From contig NZ_CP049362.1 in NCBI RefSeq assembly GCF_019343455.1, positions 2,604,001-2,668,000 of the forward strand: DNA of 64,000 bases, given 5' to 3'. A model generated the notes under the pieces. That model had not been told where the DNA came from. It made no database searches and worked only from the letters and a program-made list of their open reading frames with translations. Positions 38,806 through 51,147 of this stretch are shown here, in pieces (within the stretch, counting starts at the first letter, position 1; each line of letters opens with the position of its first letter). Origin of the DNA: Alcaligenes ammonioxydans. GTDB lineage: Bacteria; Pseudomonadota; Gammaproteobacteria; Burkholderiales; Burkholderiaceae_B. Both the position numbers and the translations under genes were made by a program.

Positions 38806-39528
38806 ATGATGCAGGCTGCCCTGGATATTGAGAATCTGTACGCTTGGCACCGAGAGTTTCCGCTCTTGCGCGGATTGAATCTACAGGTTGCCTCCGGCGA
38901 GATATGCACCGTCTTGAGCCGCAACCGGGCTGGCCGCAGCGCCATGTTACGTGCCATCGTGGGCTTGACGGACAGCCGTCGAGGCTCCATCCGCATTCAA
39001 GGCACCGAATCCATTCATCTGAGCCAACATCAGCTGGTGGATCTGGGGGTGGGCTACAGCCCTTATGAGCAAAGCATTTTTACGGGGCTAAGTTGTGAGG
39101 AAAACCTCCTGCTGCCTCCGGCTATCGGCACGACCTTGGGCGGCGGGATGTCGTTGATGCAAATTTATGAGCTGCTGCCCAGCCTGGAGCAGCGTCGGCA
39201 TCATATGGCCACTCAACTATCGACGGGCGAACAAAAAATATTGGCGATTGCCCGACTGCTACGCACAGGGGTCAACCTGCTGCTACTGGACAAAGTCTCG
39301 GAAGGTCTGGCGCCGGTGCAGGCCCAGACCTTGATCAAACTCATCTGTACCCTGCGCGACGAAGGCTACACCGTCGTACTGGCCGAGCAATGCCCCCAAT
39401 TCTCTGCTGCCTTCAGCGACCGCTTCTATGTATTGGAGCATGGGCAGATCGTAGAACGATTTACACGTAGCGAGCTGAGCCACAAATACGAAACCTTGCA
39501 TGCCCTCCTGGGAGACTTAGACCTTTAG
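38806..39528 (+). CDS. Orphan LivF-like ABC protein with degenerate ATPase motifs
   Basis: The 240-residue protein aligns along its length with LivF ATPases, but the catalytic motifs are eroded. Walker A reads LSRNRAGRSAML in place of GRNGAGKTTLL, losing the Lys and Thr. The signature is LSTGEQ rather than LSGGEQ. Walker B is LLLLDKVSEGL, with Lys replacing the catalytic Glu. The Q-loop region is YSPYEQ. The frame is intact with a strong AAGGAG ribosome site, and no permease or binding-protein gene is adjacent. It may be a regulatory pseudo-ATPase or a gene in early decay. Confidence 0.8.
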   Translation: MMQAALDIENLYAWHREFPLLRGLNLQVASGEICTVLSRNRAGRSAMLRAIVGLTDSRRGSIRIQGTESIHLSQHQLVDLGVGYSPYEQSIFTGLSCEENLLLPPAIGTTLGGGMSLMQIYELLPSLEQRRHHMATQLSTGEQKILAIARLLRTGVNLLLLDKVSEGLAPVQAQTLIKLICTLRDEGYTVVLAEQCPQFSAAFSDRFYVLEHGQIVERFTRSELSHKYETLHALLGDLDL

Positions 39529-39842
39529 CCAGCGTCTTGCGCCTACATGGGGCCACCACCGCCGCTTGCCGGCCCTGCTCGCAAGTTGGCCGCCCTGCCC
39601 CAGCCATGCCCTCAGGCAAAAGCTGAAAAAAAGCACATAAGCCACGGGGTTTTTTATTTCCAGCGGTTTACCAAGTGATGCAAAAAAAACACACGAGGCT
39701 TGAATTGGCCTCAGACGATTTCCGCTTCCTTGATCTACAACAAGGTCAGGCAGTCAACTACTTCTGAAGCTTGCTTTGGATCAAGTCCGGGCCCTCTGGC
39801 CTCATGCACTCTGTAGGCTTTACACACACCTACGGAGCTCCT
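39529..39842 (+). other. 314-bp spacer with ompW upstream region
   Basis: No gene is visible. The right part contains an FNR-like site (39730-39743) and a GGAG ribosome site just before the ompW ATG. No clear -10 hexamer stands at the distance expected for a class II FNR promoter. Confidence 0.45.
39730..39743. promoter_or_regulatory. FNR/ANR-like half-palindrome upstream of ompW
   Basis: TTGAT-CTAC-AACAA matches the FNR consensus TTGAT-N4-ATCAA at 9 of 10 positions and lies 100 bases before ompW. ompW is oxygen-regulated in enterics, which makes this plausible, but a single imperfect site can occur by chance. Confidence 0.35.
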
Positions 39843-40484
39843 ATGAAATCCCGCTACTTGTTTCCCGGTCTGCACCTGTCCTTGCTGGCTGCTGGGCTGG
39901 CCGCTGTTCTGTATGCCCCTCAAGGCCAAACACATGAAGCGGGTGATTTCTTGCTCAAGGGCGGCGTGACCTGGGTGTCCCCCAAATCCAACAATGGCAC
40001 GGTTGCAGATGGCACCGTCAAGCTGGACGTGGGCAACAACGCCCGCCCCAGCTTCTCGCTGACCTACATGGCTACCCGCAATATTGGTGTTGAGCTGCTG
40101 GGCGCATTCCCCTTCCAGCACAATATCGACAGCAATCTGGGACGTATTGGCAAAACCAAGCACTTGCCCCCTACCCTGAGCCTGCAATATCACTTTCTGC
40201 CTGACAGCGACTTCCAACCCTATGTCGGCGTGGGCGTGAACTACACCATGTTCTTTGACACCGAATCGCGCGGTGCGCTGGCCGGTTCCGACCTGAAACT
40301 GAAAAACAGCTGGGGGTTTGCAGCCCAGGTCGGCGTGGATTACAAGCTGGACAAGAACTGGTTCCTGAATGCCGATGTGCGTTACATCAGCATCCGTCCC
40401 GACGTGCAACTGAACGGCCAGTCCATTGGCAAAGCCAAGCTGGACCCCGTGGTTGCCACCATCGGGGTCGGCTACCGCTTCTAA
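39843..40484 (+). CDS. ompW: OmpW-family outer membrane protein
   Basis: OmpW proteins are eight-stranded beta barrels for small hydrophobic compounds. The ATG at 39843 (GGAG just upstream) gives 213 residues with a signal peptide ([18 protein letters not shown]). Barrel-strand motifs are [40 protein letters not shown] and [13 protein letters not shown]. The terminal strand, [11 protein letters not shown], ends in the outer-membrane Phe. Confidence 0.93.
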   Translation: MKSRYLFPGLHLSLLAAGLAAVLYAPQGQTHEAGDFLLKGGVTWVSPKSNNGTVADGTVKLDVGNNARPSFSLTYMATRNIGVELLGAFPFQHNIDSNLGRIGKTKHLPPTLSLQYHFLPDSDFQPYVGVGVNYTMFFDTESRGALAGSDLKLKNSWGFAAQVGVDYKLDKNWFLNADVRYISIRPDVQLNGQSIGKAKLDPVVATIGVGYRF

Positions 40485-41263
40485 GCGTTCGCCTCTTCCT
40501 GCTCGCGTTTGCCCTGCCCCAAACCCAGATAGCTTTCTATCACTCGGGGATTATGAGCCAGGTCAGACGCGGGCCCTTGCAGCACCACATCGCCCGTCTC
40601 CAGAACATAACCGTAGTCAGCCACTTGCAAAGCGGCACGCGCATTTTGCTCGACCAGCAAGATGGCCACACCGGTACTACGCAGTCGGGCGATGATCATG
40701 AAGATTTCCCGCACCACACGCGGCGCCAAGCCCAGGCTGGGCTCATCGAGCATCAGGACTTTGGGTTGTGCCATCAAGGCACGTCCCACCGCCAGCATTT
40801 GTCGCTCACCGCCTGACAAGGTCCCGGCCAGCTGCGTACGACGCTCTTTCAGGCGTGGGAACAAGGTATAGACCTTATCCATGGTGTCACGCCATCCCGC
40901 TTGACGAGCCCGATACAGACGAAAGCCGCCCAGCAGAAGATTGTCCTCGACCGTCATGCTGCCAAACAATTCGCGGCGCTCGGGCACCAGGGAAATACCG
41001 GCCGCCACGCGACGCTCCACTTCCCAATGACTGATCTCCTGGCCCTCGTACTGTACCGAACCGGTGCTGCGTCCCACGCTGGGCAAAGAGCCCATCATGG
41101 AATTGAGCAAGGTGGACTTGCCCGCGCCATTGGCGCCGATCACCGTCACAATGCTACCTGCCCGCACGTCCAGGCTGGCCCCCGTCACCGCGGTGACCTT
41201 GCCGTATTGAGCGGCCAGATTGTCTACTTTAAGGATAATGTCTTTCGATTGTGCCGAACTCAT
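40481..41263 (-). CDS. livF: ABC transporter ATP-binding protein LivF
   Basis: This is one of the two ATPases of a branched-chain-amino-acid/amide-type importer. The 260-residue sequence has intact Walker A ([20 protein letters not shown]), signature [16 protein letters not shown] and Walker [15 protein letters not shown], with VEQN in the H-loop region. It is a useful contrast with the degenerate homologue at 38806. It overlaps the fused livMG gene by 4 bp. Confidence 0.93.
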   Translation of the reverse strand: MSSAQSKDIILKVDNLAAQYGKVTAVTGASLDVRAGSIVTVIGANGAGKSTLLNSMMGSLPSVGRSTGSVQYEGQEISHWEVERRVAAGISLVPERRELFGSMTVEDNLLLGGFRLYRARQAGWRDTMDKVYTLFPRLKERRTQLAGTLSGGERQMLAVGRALMAQPKVLMLDEPSLGLAPRVVREIFMIIARLRSTGVAILLVEQNARAALQVADYGYVLETGDVVLQGPASDLAHNPRVIESYLGLGQGKREQEEANA

Positions 41264-43092
41264 AGCGCTGCTCCTGCCGAGGCGGGCTCATTGACCTGGT
41301 CCAGATCCAGGTCGTCATCAATACCACCCAGGTAGGCTTCCAGCACGGCTGGATTTTCCTGAATTTCCTTGGGCAACCCTTCGGCCAGCTTGGTGCCAAA
41401 ATCCATGACAACCAGCTTGTCCGTCAAATTCATGACAAAGTCCATGTCATGCTCAACCAGCAAGATACTCATGCCTTCACTGCGTAACTGACTCAGCACT
41501 TTGGCCAGCTCCTGCTTTTCTTTGTAGCGCAGGCCGGCGGCAGGCTCGTCCAGCAGCAAAAGCAGCGGATCAGAGGCCAGGGCACGCGCAATTTCCAAAA
41601 TACGCTGTTGACCCAGGGCCAGATTACCCGCCTCTTCGTACAGGTAGTCGCCCAAGCCCACCCGCTGCAGTTGCACCGCCGCTTCATGCAAAAGTTCCGC
41701 TTCACTACGACGCTCGGTATGCAGGACAGCGGACACCACGCCCACATTCCGACGCAAGTGAGCGCCCAATGCCACGTTCTCCAGAACCGTCATGGTAGGC
41801 AGCAATTGCACATGCTGGAACGTACGGCCCACACCGAGGCGGGAAATCTCGCGTGCAGGCTTGCCATCAATGCGTTGCCCCAGGAAGCTGACCTGTCCAC
41901 TGGTGGCCGACAGCACGCCGGTAATCAGGTTAAAGGTCGTACTCTTGCCCGCACCGTTAGGACCGATCAGGCCCATGATCTGACCAGCATTCAAGGTGAA
42001 GCTGATGTCGTTCACGGCGACCAGACCACCGAACTCCTTGCGGATCTTGTTCACTTCTAGAACCAGCGAACCGGCCTGAGGACGCTCACGCTGAGGCAAA
42101 GCTTCGGCTTGTGGAGGAGCTGCCTGATTGCGCTTCTGTGCACCGAAGACCTGTTCCCAGACCTTGTGCAGGATGGGCCACAAACCGTCACGGGCGTACT
42201 GCAGAATAAGAACCATCAGGATACCGAAGACGATCAGCTCGAAGTTGATGTCGGTATTGAGCAGTTTAGGCAGCCAGTTCTGCAATTGATCTTTCAGGCT
42301 CAGCACCAGGGCCGAACCCAGAACAGCTCCCCAGACACTGCCTGCGCCCCCCAAGACGGCCATGAACAGGTACTCAATGCCGTAGTTCAGGCCAAAGGGG
42401 CTGGGCGATACCGCGCGCTGGTAGTGGGCATAGAGCCAACCGGATACGCAAGCCAGCAAGGCGGCATAAACGAACACAATGACCTTGTAGTTGGCCATGT
42501 TCACGCCAAAGGACTCGGCCATGCCGCTGCCATGCTTCAAAGCCCGAATGGCACGTCCAGGACGGGAATTGAGCAAGTTGCGTGTGCCCCACATGGCCAG
42601 CAAGGCAAAAGCCCAGATCAGGTAGTAAATATCCCGCCCCGAGGACAGTGAAATACCGAAGAACTCCAAAGGAGCAATACCGGAAATACCGTCGTACTGA
42701 CCCAGAAACTCCAGGTTGCCAAACAGGTAGTACAAGGCCAGACCCCACGCCAAGGTACACAGGGGCAGGAAGTGGCCGGACAAGCGCAGGGTGATCGCGC
42801 CCAGAATGTAGGCCACCATCATGGTAATGGCCATGCCAATCAACAGGTTGAACCAGGGCGACCAGCCCAGGCGAGCGGTCAGATAAGCCGTGGTGTACGC
42901 GCCCAGACCCACAAACGCAGCCTGACCAAACGAAGTCAGGCCACCCACGCCCGTCAACAGTACCAGACCCAGCACGACCAAGCTGGTCAAGCCAATGTAG
43001 TTAAGCTGGGTAATCCAGAATTCGGGCGTTGCGCCCAACTGCGGCAAAATCAACAGAACCGCGATAAACAATAGCGTCAGCAAGTGTCTCAT
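41260..43092 (-). CDS. livM: Fused permease-ATPase LivM-LivG of a branched-chain-type ABC importer
   Basis: The 610-residue protein joins two parts. Residues 1 to about 315 form a LivM-type permease with about eight membrane segments ([37 protein letters not shown]). A linker of about 35 residues rich in Gln/Pro/Ala follows. From about residue 345 it is a LivG ATPase with Walker [21 protein letters not shown], signature [16 protein letters not shown] and Walker [12 protein letters not shown]. All catalytic residues are present. The frame is continuous, with no internal stop or start site needed. Confidence 0.93.
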   Translation of the reverse strand: MRHLLTLLFIAVLLILPQLGATPEFWITQLNYIGLTSLVVLGLVLLTGVGGLTSFGQAAFVGLGAYTTAYLTARLGWSPWFNLLIGMAITMMVAYILGAITLRLSGHFLPLCTLAWGLALYYLFGNLEFLGQYDGISGIAPLEFFGISLSSGRDIYYLIWAFALLAMWGTRNLLNSRPGRAIRALKHGSGMAESFGVNMANYKVIVFVYAALLACVSGWLYAHYQRAVSPSPFGLNYGIEYLFMAVLGGAGSVWGAVLGSALVLSLKDQLQNWLPKLLNTDINFELIVFGILMVLILQYARDGLWPILHKVWEQVFGAQKRNQAAPPQAEALPQRERPQAGSLVLEVNKIRKEFGGLVAVNDISFTLNAGQIMGLIGPNGAGKSTTFNLITGVLSATSGQVSFLGQRIDGKPAREISRLGVGRTFQHVQLLPTMTVLENVALGAHLRRNVGVVSAVLHTERRSEAELLHEAAVQLQRVGLGDYLYEEAGNLALGQQRILEIARALASDPLLLLLDEPAAGLRYKEKQELAKVLSQLRSEGMSILLVEHDMDFVMNLTDKLVVMDFGTKLAEGLPKEIQENPAVLEAYLGGIDDDLDLDQVNEPASAGAAL

Positions 43093-43097
43093 GTGAT

Positions 43098-44135
43098 TTA
43101 CTCCTCATCATCCACGTGCTTGCTACCGAAGGAGCGCCACAACAACACCGGTATCACCATGGTAAATACAATGACTTCTTTATAGGCACTGGCCCAGAAA
43201 GAGGAAAACGCTTCCAGAACCCCCAGGAACAAGGCGCCCAACAGGGTAACGGGATAACTGATCAGACCACCGAAGATCGCGGCCACAAAGCCCTTGAGAC
43301 CGATCAAAAAGCCGGTGTCGTAGTAAATGGTCGTTACCGGAGCGATCAACATGCCCGAGAACGCACCGATGGCCGCCGCCAGGGTGAAGGTCAGCGAGCC
43401 GGACATGTTGGTACTGATCCCCACCAGACGGGCACCGCGACGATTGACGGCCGTGGCACGCAAAGCGCGACCATAAAGGGTCTTGCCAAAAAAACCCCAC
43501 AAGGCCAGGATCAGCAACACGCAGGCCCCCATCACGAAGAAGGTCTGCGCCGACCAGCTCACCGCCCCCAGGGACACTTCACCTTCCATGAAGGGAGGCG
43601 TACGCCAGCCTTCGGGGCCAAAGAACACCAGACCCAGGCCCGTCAAGGCAAAGTGAACGGCTACCGAGGTAATCAGCAGCACCAGCACGCTGGCCTCGGC
43701 AATCGGCTGATAAACCAGTCGATACACCATCGGTCCCAGCGGGATCACAACGGCCAACGAGAACAGCACGGCCACCCACAGGGGCAACTGCGCGCTGACA
43801 ATGGCAGGAGCGGCAAAATAAACCGCTACGGGAATGACGATATTGACCAGGAATTTGCGCGGCATACCGCTCAGGCTGCGGCTGCGCAAGGCAGAGAGCA
43901 GCTCCAGCAAAAACACCAGAGCACCGGCGATCAACAGCAAAATAACGGTTCCCGGCATGCGGCCATTGACCACAAAGGCCAGGGTCAAGGCGCCAAAGGT
44001 GACGAATTCACCTTGCGGGATGAAAATAACGCGGGTAACCAGGAAAACCAGAACCAGGGCAAGCCCGAGCAAGGCATAGATGGCACCATTCAATATGCCA
44101 TCCTGCAACAAAATTAAAGCGATGGTGGTATCCAT
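43098..44135 (-). CDS. livH: Branched-chain-type ABC permease LivH
   Basis: The 345-residue membrane protein starts MDTTIALILLQDGILNGAIY, typical of LivH, and has about eight or nine hydrophobic segments with GAFSGMLIAPVTTIYYDTGF and GGLISYPVTLLGALFLGVLE. Starts at 44147 and 44159 are possible, but the chosen ATG best matches the family and is spaced from an AGGA. It is five bases upstream of livMG. Confidence 0.92.
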   Translation of the reverse strand: MDTTIALILLQDGILNGAIYALLGLALVLVFLVTRVIFIPQGEFVTFGALTLAFVVNGRMPGTVILLLIAGALVFLLELLSALRSRSLSGMPRKFLVNIVIPVAVYFAAPAIVSAQLPLWVAVLFSLAVVIPLGPMVYRLVYQPIAEASVLVLLITSVAVHFALTGLGLVFFGPEGWRTPPFMEGEVSLGAVSWSAQTFFVMGACVLLILALWGFFGKTLYGRALRATAVNRRGARLVGISTNMSGSLTFTLAAAIGAFSGMLIAPVTTIYYDTGFLIGLKGFVAAIFGGLISYPVTLLGALFLGVLEAFSSFWASAYKEVIVFTMVIPVLLWRSFGSKHVDDEE

Positions 44136-44233
44136 GTCGGACAACATCCTGTACAACAAAAAGGGCGGAGGGCTTACGCAAACGCAGGCCTGTAGCGGGA
44201 ACGGGTGCCAGAACCTTCCAGCACCCGCCTCGG

Positions 44234-44261
44234 AAAAAACCGGCTATTGAGCCGGTTTTTG
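44234..44261 (-). terminator. Terminator between livK and livH
   Basis: AAAAACCGGCT and AGCCGGTTTTT form an 11-bp stem with a 4-base loop. On the minus strand it lies just after the livK stop and before livH, so partial termination would give more binding protein than permease. Confidence 0.88.
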
Positions 44262-44272
44262 CCTGTCAGATA

Positions 44273-45442
44273 TTACAGATCAGGCTGATAGGTCCATTTA
44301 CCGTCGACCACTTTCACAATGACGTGGGCCCGTTTATCCAGACCGGCGTGGTCGGTGGCCGACATATTGAACACACCTTGGGAAGCCGCCAGTTCCTTGG
44401 TCTGCTCCAGTGCGTCACGCAGGGCGGCGCGGAACTCGGGGGTGCCGGGCTTGGCACCCGACTGCAAGGCTTGCGGAATGGCTTCGGTCACCAGCAAACC
44501 GGCATCCCACAGGTGGCCACCAAACGTGTTGATCGAGCCTGCGCCATACTTGGCCTCATATTTTTCCTTGTATTCCATGGCGGTCTTTTTAACCGGGCTG
44601 CTGTCAGGCAGCTGTTCGGCAACCAGCAAGGGACCGGCGGGCAAGATCATGTCGTTACAGTCTTTGCCGCAGACGCGCAGCACATCACTGTTGGCTGCCC
44701 CGTGGGTCTGGTAAATGATGCCGGCATAGCCACGGCCCTTGAGCTCGCGCTGGGGCAAGGCAACCGGCGTGCCCGAGCCGGCAATCAAAATGGCATCGGG
44801 CTTGGTGCCCAGCAGCTTGAGCACTTGTCCGGTCACGCTGGTGTCATTGCGACCATAGCGCTCGGCACCCAGCACCTTGATGCCTTTGGCCTGGGCGGCC
44901 TCGGTGATCACATTCAGCCAACCATCACCATAGGCGTCGTTGTAGCCGATAAACCCGAGGGTCTTGACGTTTTGCTTGACCATGGCCTCGGCCAGGGCGC
45001 CCGCCATCAACTGGTCGTTCTGAGGCGTCTTGAACACCCAGGTGCGAGCGCCTTCAACCGGCTCAACAATCTTGGCGTTGGCAGCCACACTAATCATGGG
45101 AGTCTTGGTTTCGCCGGCCACATCCACCATGGCCAAGGAACCCGGTGTCACGGATGTACCGATCACCACGTCCACTTTGTCATCGGTGATGAGCTTGCGC
45201 ATATTGCGTACAGCCACCGTAGTGTCTGTGGCATCATCCAGCACAATGTATTCGACTTTCTGTCCGGCCACTTCGGTAGGCAGCAGGCTGACCGTATTGC
45301 GCTCAGGAATCCCCAGCGAGGCCGCCGGTCCTGTTGCAGCCACCGTCACCCCCACTTTGATCTGCGCGGACACCGCCACGGGCAGACTCAAAGCCAGGGC
45401 TGCAGCCAATGTCGTGAGGCGCCCAGTAGTAATGCAGTTCAT
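44273..45442 (-). CDS. Periplasmic amino-acid/amide-binding protein (LivK-like)
   Basis: This is the substrate-binding protein of the liv-type importer. Starting at MNCITTGRLTTLAAALALSL (GGGAG six bases upstream) gives 389 residues with a signal peptide ending near VAVSAQ. The type I periplasmic-binding fold shows IKVGVTVAATGPAASLGIPE and VDVVIGTSVTPGSLAM. The ligand (branched amino acid, urea, amide or aromatic acid) cannot be told from sequence, so I give no symbol. Confidence 0.9.
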   Translation of the reverse strand: MNCITTGRLTTLAAALALSLPVAVSAQIKVGVTVAATGPAASLGIPERNTVSLLPTEVAGQKVEYIVLDDATDTTVAVRNMRKLITDDKVDVVIGTSVTPGSLAMVDVAGETKTPMISVAANAKIVEPVEGARTWVFKTPQNDQLMAGALAEAMVKQNVKTLGFIGYNDAYGDGWLNVITEAAQAKGIKVLGAERYGRNDTSVTGQVLKLLGTKPDAILIAGSGTPVALPQRELKGRGYAGIIYQTHGAANSDVLRVCGKDCNDMILPAGPLLVAEQLPDSSPVKKTAMEYKEKYEAKYGAGSINTFGGHLWDAGLLVTEAIPQALQSGAKPGTPEFRAALRDALEQTKELAASQGVFNMSATDHAGLDKRAHVIVKVVDGKWTYQPDL

Positions 45443-45770
45443 CCTTTTCTCCCAATATTTGTTCATTGTTGTGGACCGGATTAACGGTCAAAAAATCGTA
45501 ATACAGATAATCAACAGCACATACCAGAAACGTATCAAGTCACACGGATTTCAGATATTGGTGTTTACCTTAAATATTAAAAGTTTAAATAGTGCACTAA
45601 CTAAACGGATTACTGACAGTTCAGGTGGTGCCAACAGGGGTTTTCCTGGTCAGGCAAGCGCAAGACCTTGCACTTTGGAACCCTCTGTTCCAAACACGCT
45701 CTAATTGTCGATTACTATGTAGGAATGCGCCTCCTGTAGGCATTGATCTGTTTTTCATAAGGCAGCACAC
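45443..45770. promoter_or_regulatory. AT-rich divergent promoter region between livK-like gene and msrB
   Basis: The 328-bp gap has a distinctly AT-rich stretch (about 45480-45610, including TTAAATATTAAAAG) that should contain the promoters. No coding frame is convincing and I could not place individual hexamers reliably. Confidence 0.45.
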
Positions 45771-46166
45771 GTGAAAAAAGTACATAAAACCGAGGCTGAG
45801 TGGCGCGCCCAGCTCAGCCCTGAAGAATTCTATGTCACCCGTCAGAAAGGCACCGAACGCCCTTTTACAGGCCGCTACTGGGACACCACGACGGCCGGCA
45901 TCTATCGCTGCGTCGGTTGTGGCACCCCCCTGTTTGCTTCGGACACCAAGTTTGATGCCGGTTGCGGCTGGCCCAGCTACTTTACGCCCCTGAACCCGGA
46001 CAATGTGCGCGAAGAACTCGACACCAGTCACGGCATGCGTCGTACCGAAGTGCTATGCAATGTCTGCGACGCGCATTTGGGCCACGTCTTTGAAGACGGC
46101 CCCCCGCCCACTGGGCTACGATACTGCATCAATTCCCTGTCCCTGACCTTTGAACCTGACGCATGA
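45771..46166 (+). CDS. msrB: Peptide-methionine (R)-S-oxide reductase
   Basis: MsrB reduces R-methionine sulfoxide in cytosolic proteins. The 131-residue sequence has two structural zinc CxxC motifs ([24 protein letters not shown]) and the catalytic Cys in [10 protein letters not shown]. The GTG start at 45771 has AAGG eight bases upstream. It overlaps yciB by 4 bp. With msrPQ elsewhere in the window, it covers both compartments for methionine repair. Confidence 0.96.
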   Translation: MKKVHKTEAEWRAQLSPEEFYVTRQKGTERPFTGRYWDTTTAGIYRCVGCGTPLFASDTKFDAGCGWPSYFTPLNPDNVREELDTSHGMRRTEVLCNVCDAHLGHVFEDGPPPTGLRYCINSLSLTFEPDA

Positions 46167-46729
46167 AGAAGCTTTTATTCGATCTGTTCCCGCTGGTTCT
46201 GTTCTTTCTGGCCTTTCGCTTCTCCGATATCTATGTGGCAACGGGTGTGGCCATGGCCGCCTCGATTTTGCAAATCGTATGGCTCAAGCTCACCAGCAAG
46301 GCCATCGAGACCTCGCACTGGATCAATCTGGCCGTGATTGTGGTCTTTGGAGGTGCCACCCTGTTTTTCCATAACGATGTCTTCATTCGCTGGAAACCCA
46401 CGGTGCTGTACTGGATTTTCGCGCTGGTCCTGCTGGGCGGGCGCTACCTGATGCATCGCAACCTGATGCAAAAATTCATGGGCACCCATCTGGTACTGCC
46501 AGGCCATGTCTGGGACAAATTAAACCTGGTCTGGGCGAGCTTTTTCGTCGCTATGGGACTGGTCAATCTGTTCGTTGCCTTTTCGGGCCACTTTACCGAG
46601 TCCCAGTGGGTCAACTTCAAGGCTTTCGGCCTGCTTGGCTTGATGCTGGTGTTTGTCGTTGCCCAATCCTTGTGGCTGGGTCGCTACCTGCAAGACTCCT
46701 CGGACAACTCCACTCCCCCAAAATCCTGA
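46163..46729 (+). CDS. yciB: Inner-membrane septation protein A (YciB/IspZ)
   Basis: This 188-residue membrane protein has about five hydrophobic segments and is involved in envelope and division-site integrity. The opening [18 protein letters not shown] and the segments [20 protein letters not shown] and [20 protein letters not shown] are characteristic. Its start lies in the msrB stop. Confidence 0.94.
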   Translation: MKKLLFDLFPLVLFFLAFRFSDIYVATGVAMAASILQIVWLKLTSKAIETSHWINLAVIVVFGGATLFFHNDVFIRWKPTVLYWIFALVLLGGRYLMHRNLMQKFMGTHLVLPGHVWDKLNLVWASFFVAMGLVNLFVAFSGHFTESQWVNFKAFGLLGLMLVFVVAQSLWLGRYLQDSSDNSTPPKS

Positions 46730-46736
46730 TTTCGCC

Positions 46737-47000
46737 ATGACAGACGCACTTGCCTCCCTCATTCACGAACGGCTCCAGGCCCTGGAGCCTTCGGAGCTGG
46801 ACATCATCAACGAATCCCATCTGCATGCGGGCCACGCTGGCGCACAAGGTGGTGCCAGCCACTTTCGGATCATCATCGCCTCGAAACAATTTGATGGAAT
46901 TTCAACACTGGCACGACACAGACTTGTGTATGATCGCGTCCACGATCTAATGCCTTTCCCTATTCACGCATTGGCTATTCAAGCCAAACCCACCGCTTAA
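46737..47000 (+). CDS. BolA-family protein
   Basis: This small 87-residue protein has the BolA fold signature: HLHAGHAGAQGGASHFRIII, then ARHRLVYDRVHDLM with its conserved Arg-His turn. BolA proteins partner with monothiol glutaredoxins in iron-sulfur handling or act as transcription regulators. The ATG at 46737 is seven bases after the yciB stop. The longer frame to 46653 overlaps yciB and is not conserved-looking. Confidence 0.9.
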   Translation: MTDALASLIHERLQALEPSELDIINESHLHAGHAGAQGGASHFRIIIASKQFDGISTLARHRLVYDRVHDLMPFPIHALAIQAKPTA

Positions 47001-47008
47001 GGATGCTC

Positions 47009-47785
47009 ATGAAACGTATTGCCGCATTTGCCTTGACCTGCGCCCTGGCTGCTCCCGTCTATGCACAGACGATTGCCACCGTAAACGGCAAAAACATCAC
47101 GCAAAAAGACCTGGATCAGTTCGTCGCCGTTCTGGTCGAGCAAGGCGCCAAAGACTCGCCCGAGCTGCGTGAGCAGGTCAAACAGGAAATGGTCAACCGC
47201 CTGGCCGTGGTGCAAGCCGCTGAGAAGGCCGGTATCGACAAGACCAACCAAGTCCAGCAAGAGCTGGAACTGGCCCGCCAAAGCATTCTGGTCCGTGCCC
47301 TGATGGCGGATTACCTGAAGAAGAACCCCGTCACCGAAGCTGACCTGACCAAGGAATACAACACCATCAAGGCGATGGAAGAGGGTCAGCAGGAATACAA
47401 AGTACGCCACATTCTGGTCAAGGACGAAGCCGCTGCCAAGGACTTGCTGGCCAAGATCAAGTCCAAGAAAATCAGCTTTGCGGACGCTGCTAAAAAAGAC
47501 TCCATTGATACCGGTAGCGGCCAGCAAGGCGGTGATCTGGGCTGGGCACCAAGCTCCACCTACGTGCCCGAGTTTGCCCAGGCTGTAGAAAAAATGAAGA
47601 AAGGCGAACTGAGCGCAGCCCCCGTGCAGTCTCAGTTTGGCTGGCATATCATTCAGGTGGACGATGCCCGTCCCGTGACCTTCCCGGCGATGGCGGAAGT
47701 CAAGCCTCAGCTGGAAGAGATGATGCGTCAGCGCAAGCTGGCCGAATACCAGCAAAAAATCCTGAAAGAAGCCAACATCAAGTAA
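47009..47785 (+). CDS. Periplasmic PpiC-type peptidyl-prolyl isomerase
   Basis: The 258-residue protein has a signal peptide (MKRIAAFALTCALAAPVYAQ), an N-terminal helical chaperone region and a parvulin domain (about residues 130-220, with YKVRHILVKDEAAAKDLLAK and QFGWHIIQVDDARPV). It resembles PrsA/SurA-type envelope foldases. The ATG at 47009 is preferred over 47003 because AAGGA is better spaced. A strong terminator follows. Confidence 0.93.
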   Translation: MKRIAAFALTCALAAPVYAQTIATVNGKNITQKDLDQFVAVLVEQGAKDSPELREQVKQEMVNRLAVVQAAEKAGIDKTNQVQQELELARQSILVRALMADYLKKNPVTEADLTKEYNTIKAMEEGQQEYKVRHILVKDEAAAKDLLAKIKSKKISFADAAKKDSIDTGSGQQGGDLGWAPSSTYVPEFAQAVEKMKKGELSAAPVQSQFGWHIIQVDDARPVTFPAMAEVKPQLEEMMRQRKLAEYQQKILKEANIK

Positions 47786-47833
47786 TGGCCTCAACCACCG
47801 CTTTGTCTGCTCGATAAAGCGGCTGTCAGGAAA

Positions 47834-47870
47834 AACAACGATGGCGCCTCCAGGGCGCCATCGTTGTTAT
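47834..47870. terminator. Strong hairpin terminator after the PpiC-type gene
   Basis: AACAACGATGGCGCC pairs with GGCGCCATCGTTGTT, a stem of about 15 bp with a small loop and A/T-rich flanks. It separates the plus-strand msrB cluster from minus-strand ligA. Confidence 0.85.
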
Positions 47871-47995
47871 TGATCACAGCGAGGCTCACGCGCTTTTTCA
47901 GACTTGTAGTCCAGGCTCGCTTGCCCTGGGCTGATCACCGCCAGCTTGAAACAAGGAGTAAGGCATCACGAGGCCTACCTGCGTTTGCCCCGACC

Positions 47996-51102
<3,107 letters not shown>

Positions 51103-51147
51103 TGTCAGTTCCGTCGAATCAACACTACCGGATTAAAAAAAACAGGC

